DNA from: Candidatus Obscuribacter sp.
Lineage (GTDB): Bacteria > Cyanobacteriota > Vampirovibrionia > Obscuribacterales > Obscuribacteraceae
Assembly: GCA_021772095.1 (NCBI GenBank)
Contig: JADYXR010000197.1
Coordinates: forward strand, 27,685-91,684
Direction: 5' to 3'
DNA length: 64,000 bases
The notes beneath the pieces were generated by a model, which saw nothing but the letters and a program-made list of their open reading frames with translations, was not told the DNA's origin and searched no databases. Positions 40,301 through 47,117 of the stretch are shown here, in pieces. Position numbers and translations under genes: made by a program. The number at the start of each line of letters is the position of its first letter. Positions within the stretch are counted from its first letter, which is position 1.

Positions 40301-43300
40301 ACCTGCTTGAATCGTGATGTTATTTCGTGAGGTGATTGCCCCGGTTTCCATATCGGCATCTTGCAAGGTTCCGCCGACGAAACTATTTGTATAAGTAGCA
40401 TTGGCGCGAGTGATTACTTCATTGGCTGAGGTGTTTGGTGTTGCTGTTGCTAGAACGACATTGCCATTTGCTCCGGTACCGCCGGTGGTGTTGACGCTTC
40501 CGAAGATGCCCATTCCGAAGCCGCTGGTTCTGCCTGCAATTGCGGTGAAATCTCCGTTAGCGCCGGTGCCGCTTCCGCCGGTCGTCACTGCTGTGGTGAC
40601 GTCTGTGCTGACAAAACCGGAGTTTGCCGAACCGAAGAATGCAACCAGTGTGATGTCGCCACCCGCTCCGTTAACCGCTGTGCTTCTCGAAGTGAGAGAG
40701 GTAACAGGAGCGAAGTCGAAATCAATTGCTCCACCTGTTGCACTGGCGCCTGTGATGGTTATCGTTGCCGCGTTTTGCGAGAATGCCGCACCGGCGATCA
40801 TGACGATGTCACCGGCAGAACTTGATGCTGACGCTGTAGATATAAGAGGAATGGTGGCCAGCGAGAAGATACTCAAGCCGGATACGATTGTGATTCCGCC
40901 TGGCCCGACCAGTGAGCCGCTCAAGGAGACGTCATCCAGTGAAGTGACGGACATGCTTGATGCAGTCACTCCCAATAGATCTACCTGACCGGCAGCGTTG
41001 ACCGTGGCTGTGCCTGTCGCGGTAATCGTTCCGAGTTGAGCCCCCGTGCCGGAGATATTTGTACCGGCGTTGACCAAAACGTTTCCGCCGCTGTTAATCG
41101 CGTCGGTGCTGACGTTTTGACCAGTGGTGATTGTGACACTACCTGTTGCCGCTATAGCATTCGTGACAGCGCTGGCACCGGCAGTGATCGACACCGCGCC
41201 ACCGCTGGTGATGCTGGTCGTGTCGGTGGCTGTCAATGAATTGATAGTCACACTTCCTGTGCTATTGAGCGCGGATGTGTTGATGAAAAGGCTGGAGTTG
41301 AGCGTTGTTGTACCGCCGGCCGTCACATTGCCGATCGTGATTGCGCCTGGATCGATTGGTGCCGCGCCCACTCCGAATCCGCCGGAAAGAATCGCGCCTG
41401 TTGCGTGATCGATTCTGACTTCAGACCCGCCTGTAATCACAGGAGTGAAACTGTTGAGCGAAATGTTGCCGGTTCCGACTGTTGAGTTGGTGCCGCGGGC
41501 GTTGATAGCCCCTGCGATGTCTATCGCTCGCGCGATTACCGTAATGTTGCCGTTGTTACCGCCTAGACCTGTGGAACTGCCCTGCGCGGTTACTGTAGAG
41601 GTGCCCAGAAACACATCGCCGAAATCCCCGGTGGTGGTATCAGAGAACGAAATCATTTGTATGATGCCGGCGTTGGTCGTGCCGTTCGACGAGATTGTCG
41701 CTCCACCAACACCAGTCATGTAAATGCCGCCGCCGTCAGCGTCGCCGCCAAGGATCCAATCCTGACCGAGGTGCGTAGGATCGGTGTCGTCTTCAAAATC
41801 GGCGCCTGCTACCATCAACAAACTGCCGCCTGCGCCGGCAGCATTAGCGGTGCTGATCAAAACACCCGGATCGATCAATATATTGCCGCCGGCAATCAAC
41901 GCCAGCGGTCCGCCGTTGATTGTGGTGATGTTAGAGGTGACTTCGATGTCGAACAGGTTGGTGATCGAAGGGTCGCCTGTGGTAACGATTTCGCCGAGTC
42001 TGAGGCTGCTAGATTTCGCCGCAACGTGCGCTTCGCCTGCGTGCAAATTGACCAGGCCGGTCAGATTGTTGACGTTGACATCGGTGTTGCCTTCGGCGCC
42101 ATTGATGTTGAATTCTCTGGAGAGCCAGTCGCCACCAGTAATTGTTGTGGCTGGTTTGCCCGACGCTGCCGGGTCTCGGAAGTTGATTTTGCCATTGAGC
42201 GCACTTACTGTTCCGTTTTCATTATTGAAAGTAATGGAACCGGATGTGGTGCCATCCAATGATGGAGAAACAACATTGACGTTGCCATTGCTAGCAGTCA
42301 TCGAGCCGGAGTTCGAAATAGAAGGTGCGTCGAGAATCAAGTTGTTCTGCGCAATTACGCTGGCTGACGAAGCGCGACCTTTAGCATCGCCGTTGATCAA
42401 TTGATTGCCTGCCGATAGTTCCAGGTCGCCGGAACTTTCGATTGTGCCCTGGTTCGAAAGTGTGTCGTCGGCGCGGAGTCGCAGGTCGACGTTCGACGCC
42501 AGATCGGATCCGAGCGATGAGTTTGCAACCGACGAAATCAAACCGCCTTCTGCGTTGGTCAAATTGTTGGTGACGATATTGGCTTTGGTTGCGCCGTCTC
42601 TGTTTGCAATCGCGTAAATGGAACCGTAGTTGGTGACATCGCCTTTCAACTTCACATCGGAATGTTTAGAGAAATTCCCGATTGCTGCCACTTGCTCAGG
42701 AATAACAAGCGAAGACAGTTTCAAATTGTCGCCGCTGGCGGTGAGCGTTTCGAAGTTCAAATCACCGCCCGATGCTCTGCCCTTATCATCAAGAACCAGC
42801 GTCTGACCGCCGTTCATCGCTTGAAGAATGGAAGCGTATTCGGATGCCGTTACTTTAGAACCGGCAGTGAATGTTTTCTCGACACCGCCGACGGTGACTG
42901 TTACTGACGCTGAATCTTCAAAGAGATTCTGTCCGAGCACGATACTGTCTTTGGCGGATGTGAGGTCTAGATCCAAACGAGCGTTGACGTTTCTGATTTT
43001 TCCGGAGTCGAGCGCCTGAACAGTTTTGGCGCTGAGCTGCTGGCTAGCCGAGAGTTGGCGAGCGTCCTTCAATGATTGGCGGGCTTCTTTTTTCGAAGTA
43101 GCTAGTTCTGCCCGAGCGATTCGAGGTTGTTGCAGATTGCCGGGGCGTAAATTGGCAGCGTTTCTGTTCTGGAAGATTGGGGACAAAACTGGATTGACGA
43201 TAGGATTCGTCACAATCGGAGTGCTGAAGCTCGGTGATTTTTCCAGTTGACGTTCGATCCGCCGCTCCAGCCGCTGCTCGATTTTTTGTTGGCGTTTGTC

Positions 43301-43516
43301 GCCGCGGTCGAAGTCCGCCCACTCATGCTGATTCGCTTGAGCTGGAGCGCTCGTCAATATGAACGACATCAGAACCCATAGGGTGAGACAACGTTTGAAG
43401 AGGTCGTTTTTCCTCTTCAAGCCTGGCGATCGCATTGACCGTTTACGCTTCGATAGATTGCGTCCATCCTGGCGATTGGCTTCTGTTGTGCTTCTTACTG
43501 AATTGCGGCTGTTCAT
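31397..43516 (-). CDS. Giant secreted beta-solenoid (FhaB-like) protein, 4039 aa, with C-terminal FecR-like domain
   Basis: Single uninterrupted ORF; extended N-terminal signal region; hundreds of short Gly/Thr/Asn repeats; six long units (GGILLVAGRDI…AAFTQNATTVTVTGASTTGG.IDFD); FecR-like C terminus matching 21425..26677. Confidence 0.88.
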   Translation of the reverse strand: MNSRNSVRSTTEANRQDGRNLSKRKRSMRSPGLKRKNDLFKRCLTLWVLMSFILTSAPAQANQHEWADFDRGDKRQQKIEQRLERRIERQLEKSPSFSTPIVTNPIVNPVLSPIFQNRNAANLRPGNLQQPRIARAELATSKKEARQSLKDARQLSASQQLSAKTVQALDSGKIRNVNARLDLDLTSAKDSIVLGQNLFEDSASVTVTVGGVEKTFTAGSKVTASEYASILQAMNGGQTLVLDDKGRASGGDLNFETLTASGDNLKLSSLVIPEQVAAIGNFSKHSDVKLKGDVTNYGSIYAIANRDGATKANIVTNNLTNAEGGLISSVANSSLGSDLASNVDLRLRADDTLSNQGTIESSGDLELSAGNQLINGDAKGRASSASVIAQNNLILDAPSISNSGSMTASNGNVNVVSPSLDGTTSGSITFNNENGTVSALNGKINFRDPAASGKPATTITGGDWLSREFNINGAEGNTDVNVNNLTGLVNLHAGEAHVAAKSSSLRLGEIVTTGDPSITNLFDIEVTSNITTINGGPLALIAGGNILIDPGVLISTANAAGAGGSLLMVAGADFEDDTDPTHLGQDWILGGDADGGGIYMTGVGGATISSNGTTNAGIIQMISFSDTTTGDFGDVFLGTSTVTAQGSSTGLGGNNGNITVIARAIDIAGAINARGTNSTVGTGNISLNSFTPVITGGSEVRIDHATGAILSGGFGVGAAPIDPGAITIGNVTAGGTTTLNSSLFINTSALNSTGSVTINSLTATDTTSITSGGAVSITAGASAVTNAIAATGSVTITTGQNVSTDAINSGGNVLVNAGTNISGTGAQLGTITATGTATVNAAGQVDLLGVTASSMSVTSLDDVSLSGSLVGPGGITIVSGLSIFSLATIPLISTASASSSAGDIVMIAGAAFSQNAATITITGASATGGAIDFDFAPVTSLTSRSTAVNGAGGDITLVAFFGSANSGFVSTDVTTAVTTGGSGTGANGDFTAIAGRTSGFGMGIFGSVNTTGGTGANGNVVLATATPNTSANEVITRANATYTNSFVGGTLQDADMETGAITSRNNITIQAGNFLTLGGTLTSTQGAINVSSGDFLFANTVNAGTGSISLVTNDSMSLNGSLTGRAGILLVSGADIFTNVAGLSISSSGSGSSGDVSIVTGAAFTPDATTVTVTGASTTGGGIFFNNSNLTTINTSSTSGVASGGDVNLIAFTGSSDFGIVDLDATTTILTGGNAGGANGDVTVVAGHATASVGINIGSINTTGGALNTGNIVISNSTPDAAPAVQFSKTTAQQTGSFLGGAPLTANVTIAGNLTVNNGADISIFGGPITTNNLSGGANSVLTMTSSAGNDININTITLGTATINSGGALTISSINQGAAGTVTLTAANQATLGTITSGVINVSAGNIDLLGAITGTSLSAVSNLDINLNDNITTPGGILLVASRNIRAAVDGVIDLSTFSNTTDAGDISIIAGAAFSQNAGTVTITGASTTGGFVDFDFNAINNINARSTAANGSGGNITMIAFNGTDGTGFVFTDPDNTLIRTGGNGTGANGNFTAIAAAAGGDGIGIRGGLITTGGDITTGDVHVATATPVTTTNVVLQKSNPSITAGDFRGGAVTASNLFIDDVTVASGADITLRSGGDVIAESLTGGINSVLTITSVGDTTFTSTNAGTVLVTAGNNVFAGNILQGVNATSTLTINAGGLVQVAQITSGRIFLAAGTDLFLGGPIQSNTSFSGVAGGFIDLDNVITAPGGILLVAGRDITPNSTGVDLRTSSNIANAGDITIIAGAAFTQNATTVTVTGGSTLGGNIDFDFVALNTIDARSTLSNGVGGDITMIAFDGVGLANTGIIFTDPVTSQILTGGSGNGANGNFTAIAGANSGAGIGIRGTVNTTGGLAGTGDVFAATATPNTVGTVVIQKNDASVGSSAFKNGATTAADLFIDNVTVNNGADITLNGGLAVQAGALTAGALSVLTINSGTFTLLGATNAGTVDITAGTDVIGSTFLQGANGILNITGGGTINVNQIISGNVRLAAGVDVALTNSVLASGSVVATALSDIIISNDITAPGGILLVAGRNVFANAIGVELTTESTTTNAGDLSIITGAAFTQNGTSVTVTGASATGGQIDFDATDVVTINTRSTAANGSGGDLNLIAFLGSDLTGQVFTDGTTAITTGGTGAGVNGNVTIVAGNAADNALNVASINTAGGSGGGGNVFIAASTPDTTPSVVLSKTNAAITAGDFTTTGTNTGGNIFTGNITTGTGGSINISTNGFAELGSLTGTNSSVRVSTGLAIGVGAITANNTALTAGGFIRLDGSVVAPGGILMVSGIDIFGSTPGLTISSNSNTGDAGNIGIFAGATFTQNATSVTITGASATGGRIDFDSTSLAALTANSTFAGGDAGNITLFSQFGSDGTGEVFTNVTTDINASGSGAGSNGNITIVGAKNNGFAGIAINGDINISGGAAGTGSISLNTSAFNGNVTLAKATAAITAGTVTGGALRNSDIFANDLTVRGGNITARSGANVQLEDLNVSGNVLGAGGTINISTASAETLVLGSVLDLNQVASLNAAGGSTSGNGGAILATNSGTGGIDIASSLNVNATEGNGGTISVLASNGDLTLSGTSTLNANGGTTSATARSGGAIILQGNNITGTGNISLLANGVSGGNGGNVIVTSGVGDILIGTAAGQFQAQAAGPNGTISFTSTNGGDVTVTNTGSLSSSLVSLSSTGGAIAINGAVTGTTGVNLSVTGANTITGTSTVSGGTLAIAAGTGAVTLNTNVNQLSVATSGIVTITETDDVTVLGTAGTFNLNATGDDITVTGSLTANGGITLTTSGTGTVSGGTLVSAGQLAITTGTGAVNVTTDVNSFTANTTGSIVINEANNIILNNIVATSLNVTAGNGIAHGTGFIDADTINFAALGGDIGASSDFIQINNGASPVSLTATATGDIYINIQGTGLLNWGVTTGDDITLTSNGPITTTGDITAAGDLDITTNVLTNANDLTAGDTLSIQSQAGSGLTINGGAGGTMTGDEIEITASFGDLTFTGATNFFGPATLTAIAAPGASVIIAAGANVVGADSVTIVSNSLNQQGTITGNPLTFNNDFFTIANSQGDVNLTGSMVFNGQDLAILASGSINITGGATSIDLSDAGDAGTLTLVAGYDFTPSTGGQITTGAQFVFVPNNQSASGGSINLGNTDIILSSSGGDGGNLLAVATAGTTIGSGAITLNDIITTGDTAGNVTIIAEGNLNTGIIDTTGSVTDGNVHLAVAVPNITGGNMNVSNGTASGGTFTSTTLASGSLIFQNIVSANNVTLRGGLGASDNILHSIGNGVNANTLTVEVGQGGAFLDTTVNVLNASGDGVIDISDGGNLQLGTLSSPNNTLTLNVVASGVITTPLGGITDVANLSLTGSAGVGGTAIVLNGPITTYSSLSLTANGGADIVINNLTLTSPVVTLTSTLGDVILANTSTINATTSVEIDAGDTFVIAGNINTQSLTLTSADDITNSDLTGTISAPLGLSLTSTAGSIGTDENNRFVTNSSELVFSASGGGVYVQSTATGGVNVLDVSAATEVDLIAVGPVTVNDVTTGGGDISIVQTGIGTFTVAAGASLTTTEGDIILQNLDIGKKTGKIVIDDGANIKASGTTAGVGEVFIAIGALPVPPYPEKNKKAPKNVTVNETGGGRVVLGKKGIDTKKETNITLNALGRDLVFSLADKLKKKSIHVGSNVTITADPPWDKVPTRAVTGSESRIGSTINAMSLSTGLAASPANSSSSLAMTSVGADILSSSFGQGATVSELTTTLSNLAPVETSSTALLESRAGLSGTAADALASIYGDDSGNEFALALDATLVSDHLPNAVKPAGNTVASTHTMSSGSAVFAPTRNLTVSTPHTNIAIAADSVVLVVAGPHGTSVYDLHDAKKQAISLSFHGQTLALSPGRHAMVCANEKQSYADANLAELILHRGLNTAKTARGGSVFTSEFSMNSAIDCVPVLRNLMASKEPTAAKIAAKMTKTQAVILYLSQSKEEFQQHVRSQITAMR
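36381..40800 (-). repeat. Six tandem long repeat units within the 4039-aa CDS
   Basis: Signature encoding (A/T)FTQNATxVTxTGASxTGG at about 36381, 37141, 38088, 39036, 39975 and 40731. Confidence 0.85.
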
Positions 43517-43567
43517 TCGCGCGCTCCATAATTGGTTGGATCGAGTACCTGGAGCCCTGTTGACTGC

Positions 43568-43673
43568 TCGCGACTTCCGCTGATGGAGGGTCGCGATAGC
43601 TCAACTGGCGTTCCGGGCGCCATTTGAACCGATGGAGTTGCAGTTGTTTGAAAGCAAACAACGCTCACATCGG
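43568..43673 (-). promoter_or_regulatory. Structured 5' leader upstream of the 4039-aa gene (two hairpins)
   Basis: TCGCGAC…GTCGCGA (43568-43596) and CCGATGGAG…GTTGTTTG-aaag-CAAACAAC…CTC-a-CATCGG (43629-43673). Confidence 0.45.
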
Positions 43674-43908
43674 CTCAATAAGCTGCAAAGAGTATCATCT
43701 ATCCGCCTGTGACGTCCATCAGGGGCGTGAAAGAGAGACGAAGGTAACATCCGTAAGAGTGGGGAAACCCGCGTGTTTGCTTAAATCGAATTCGTGATGA
43801 GGACCCGAATTATTCACAATTAAAGGTTAATATAGCCAAACCTTGCTGGGATTCAAGGTTGCGGCGTTCTTCAAGAACCCCTGGTGCTCAAGTTGAGAGG
43901 AAATTCGG

Positions 43909-44880
43909 ATGCAAAATTGGCTGGGCGTTGCCAAAACCCCCAAAGTAAATCGACTTCGAAGCAAAGCTCTTACTAATCCAAATCGACATAAAGGTGACTG
44001 CCGGCGCTACGTTGGCGGTGTCTCCTTCGAAAAAGATTTGTTCGGTCTCAAAATCATCAATGCTCGAAACATCAAATTTCGTCAGCTTTTCCATTACATT
44101 CAAGCCCGTGGAATCACTTGCGCACTGCACGTCGCATCTGACAATCTCAAAGCTAGAGCCACTGTAATCACGCTTAATGGTAAAGGAATCAGTTGCACGT
44201 TTCGTCGTCGCGGTCACGAACAGTCGACGCTGGGTGAAGGCGCATTCGCAGAGCTGCTCATGGTTTTGAAAGAAACAGATTGCACGTTCAACATTAGTCT
44301 TCTCAACAATGCCACCGCATATGGTATGGCTGCAACTTTGTACGGACAAAGCACGATCAAGTCGATGAGAGCACCGCGTCGCGCATTTCTGCTTGCCGTG
44401 GATGATTTGAAAGCCTCGGGCGGATCGGGTTGCGTTCAAGTTTTAAACGAACAGTCAGAAGTACTCGTCACCGCATACGTATACAAAGGTGAGGCTCGCA
44501 GCTTCATCTCCGGTAAGCAAGGCGTTTTGGAAAGCTCTCAATCTGCCGGTCGGTTACTCAATCAAAAAGACTATGGCGACTCCAAGTGCGTGACATGGAA
44601 ATTGCAGGAAGTCGATCTATTAGATGAGCGCGCCTTCCAACTCACGAATTTGAGCGTTGTTGATTTCGAGCCCTTTAACGATGGCGTGATTTTTGAATCG
44701 ACCGAGCAATTTCTCACTCCGTTTTTCAAAAAACCGAATTTGATGGACACGATGTTGTTCGACAACATCAGTCCTAAAGAACACCACGCTAACGACCTCG
44801 CCAACTATCACGCCGACATCACGCGCATCGCATCGGCATCGTTTTCTCATAAGATCAATCCGTTCTGGGGTCGCATGTAG
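43909..44880 (+). CDS. Hypothetical protein (323 aa), divergent from the giant gene
   Basis: RBS gagagga plus ATG, long ORF with balanced soluble-protein composition. Confidence 0.7.
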   Translation: MQNWLGVAKTPKVNRLRSKALTNPNRHKGDCRRYVGGVSFEKDLFGLKIINARNIKFRQLFHYIQARGITCALHVASDNLKARATVITLNGKGISCTFRRRGHEQSTLGEGAFAELLMVLKETDCTFNISLLNNATAYGMAATLYGQSTIKSMRAPRRAFLLAVDDLKASGGSGCVQVLNEQSEVLVTAYVYKGEARSFISGKQGVLESSQSAGRLLNQKDYGDSKCVTWKLQEVDLLDERAFQLTNLSVVDFEPFNDGVIFESTEQFLTPFFKKPNLMDTMLFDNISPKEHHANDLANYHADITRIASASFSHKINPFWGRM

Positions 44881-44949
44881 TTGAAATACGCTAAGATATG
44901 GGTCGGTTTTTCCTATCCGTCTTGGTTTGCTTGACTACAGGGGTGCAGC

Positions 44950-46320
44950 TTGGAAACGGTACTTATTTCAAAGCCGAAGCGATTTTTTGTTTTGCTTGGG
45001 ACGTTGGCATGTTCGCTTACGCTTGTCGCGATGCATCCGGCACGAGCACAGGTCGATGCCAAAACTGAAGCCAAAACTGAAGCCAAAACTGAAGCCAAAA
45101 CTGTTGTCAAAACAACTTCATCCGACGTCAAATCCGTTTCAAAAACAGTAATAGAAAAGATCACGCCAGATCCCGTTGCTGACAAGAAATGGGAAGAACT
45201 CGAGACGAAAGCCGAAGAAGCGTTTGTCAAAGGTGACCTGACGGAAGCCGCAAAGTTGTGGCAGAACGCCATCGATTTCGCACAGTCGCAACCGTCACAA
45301 CAACTCAATCTCGCCACTTCGCTCAATCAGCTCAATCACTTGTACACACGCACAGGTGAGTTTGAACTTTCGCATAATAATCTGCACAAGGCACTCGAAA
45401 TTCGGCAACGACATCTGGATCCAAACGATCATCTAATCGCAGAAACGATGGGCAATCTCGCTGTAATCTGCGATGCGTTGCATAAACCGAAAGAGTCGGA
45501 AGAGTGGTATCAAAAAGCACTGGTGATCAAACGCAAAATTCTGAAGCCCGATGCTCCTGAACTGGCAGTCACCATGCACAATCTGGCGCGTTTGTACGCA
45601 GGAGAAAAACGTTTTAAAGATTCGATTGAATTGCTGACACAAGCGATGGAAATCGACAAAAAACACTACGGTGAAAAGCACTTGGAAGTGGTTAGAGATC
45701 TCACCACCCTTGGTATCAGTTGCTATGAATGTCGCGAGTACCAGGAAGCGCTGGATTATCTGCAAAAGGCGCTTGAACTGACAAAAGAGATGAAGGACGA
45801 GAATCAACGCGACCTGATTCCTATCCATCATTATCTCGGTTTATCCTACGCGCATCTGAAGCAAGATGATAAAGCGCACGAACATTATCAAACTACTTAT
45901 GACATCGGTAAGAAAGTCCACGGCGATGAACATCACGGAAACACGGCACCACTACTCAATCTCGCCAAGGGGTCTGAGAAGCTCGGCAAGTTAGAACGTG
46001 CCGAAGAGTTATATAAAGAAGCGATCGCAATCGAAGAGAGGCGCACTCCGAAACACCCTTATCTACTGACTGATTGCTACATCGAACTCGGACATCACTA
46101 TCAGCGGCAGAATAAAAAAGCCCAAGCAGAGCAATGTTATCGCAAAGCAATTGTCACTTACGATCAGTTGCCCGCGCACTTGAAACGCAGATTCTATGAG
46201 CTTCCGACGGTGATGACCGCTCTTCTAAAAGAGGAAGGAAAAACCGAGGAAGCTGAAGCCTTGTCGAGAAAATATTTGCACGTTCACACTCCTCAGGGAG
46301 AAGATCATTTCAGACTATAA
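44950..46320 (+). CDS. Secreted TPR protein (kinesin-light-chain-like TPR units)
   Basis: TTG start, signal peptide, AKTE repeats, multiple TPRs (HNLARLYAGEKRFKDSIELLTQAMEIDKKHYGEKH). Confidence 0.82.
   Translation: METVLISKPKRFFVLLGTLACSLTLVAMHPARAQVDAKTEAKTEAKTEAKTVVKTTSSDVKSVSKTVIEKITPDPVADKKWEELETKAEEAFVKGDLTEAAKLWQNAIDFAQSQPSQQLNLATSLNQLNHLYTRTGEFELSHNNLHKALEIRQRHLDPNDHLIAETMGNLAVICDALHKPKESEEWYQKALVIKRKILKPDAPELAVTMHNLARLYAGEKRFKDSIELLTQAMEIDKKHYGEKHLEVVRDLTTLGISCYECREYQEALDYLQKALELTKEMKDENQRDLIPIHHYLGLSYAHLKQDDKAHEHYQTTYDIGKKVHGDEHHGNTAPLLNLAKGSEKLGKLERAEELYKEAIAIEERRTPKHPYLLTDCYIELGHHYQRQNKKAQAEQCYRKAIVTYDQLPAHLKRRFYELPTVMTALLKEEGKTEEAEALSRKYLHVHTPQGEDHFRL
45058..45102 (+). repeat. 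12-bp tandem repeat gccaaaactgaa encoding AKTE
   Basis: Three exact copies plus a partial copy. Confidence 0.95.
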
Positions 46321-46418
46321 GCGCGACTCGGTCATCGACTTTTCAATAACGAGAGGGTAGAACACTGTCTGGACTTGTACTCAACGGCGAAGTAAAAAGC
46401 ACGGCGACTTATGAAGAG

Positions 46419-46979
46419 ATGCCTAAGCAGCAGGAGACGTTTAACGCCACGGCGTCAGACTCTTACCTGAAGTCCGATGCGCAAACCGGTCGGCACTTCA
46501 TCGATTTGAACTCGGCAATGAATACATATAGCGGCGCTTGGCTGTACGGACAACAGCACGTGCAAACTATGGTCGGTCGTCTGAACGCAAACTGGGAGCA
46601 GTTCTTGCCTGTCCCAGCCGATCTCCAGGATGGCATTTTGCTGCGCGGAAATGTTTTATATCGGCACGCCAATGGGGGCTGGAACAAGTCTCAGGATTTA
46701 TTTGAAGGTGTTTTGCATACCAACTCCGGCAATGGTGGTGTTCGGATGTTCGTCGGAAAAACGCAACACACCTTTTATGCTGCCAATCTTCCCAACGGTC
46801 ATCTCAAGGTTGTTGCCAACCTCAACATTCCACTCACGCATCGCTCGCCTTCCAGTCCGCTGGTTTCCATCCCGCAAAGCGCATCTAGTTCAGCGCCTTC
46901 ATATTCCCAGAATACTTACTCTTCGCCGTCACTTTCTTATCCGGGCTACTCGCAGGATCCATACGCTTCTCAATACTGA
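46419..46979 (+). CDS. Hypothetical protein (186 aa) with Ser/Pro/Tyr-rich C terminus
   Basis: Coding-like ORF between same-strand genes. Confidence 0.55.
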   Translation: MPKQQETFNATASDSYLKSDAQTGRHFIDLNSAMNTYSGAWLYGQQHVQTMVGRLNANWEQFLPVPADLQDGILLRGNVLYRHANGGWNKSQDLFEGVLHTNSGNGGVRMFVGKTQHTFYAANLPNGHLKVVANLNIPLTHRSPSSPLVSIPQSASSSAPSYSQNTYSSPSLSYPGYSQDPYASQY

Positions 46980-47117
46980 GTCTAGTTTAAGCTCTAAATT
47001 TCGATCTCAAGAGTAGAACTAGCCTACAGGGTGGGTAAAGTAGTAGATGGGCGCCGAAACGGCATTTGATTTGAGTAGGTGTCCGATAAAGCTCTAAATC
47101 CTTGTGTGGGTTGCTCC

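Noticed and set aside
43700-43850. Riboswitch-like segment (ggggcgtgaaagagagacgaagg…gtggggaaacccgcg)
   Set aside because: No convincing match to a known aptamer consensus by eye; needs cmsearch against Rfam
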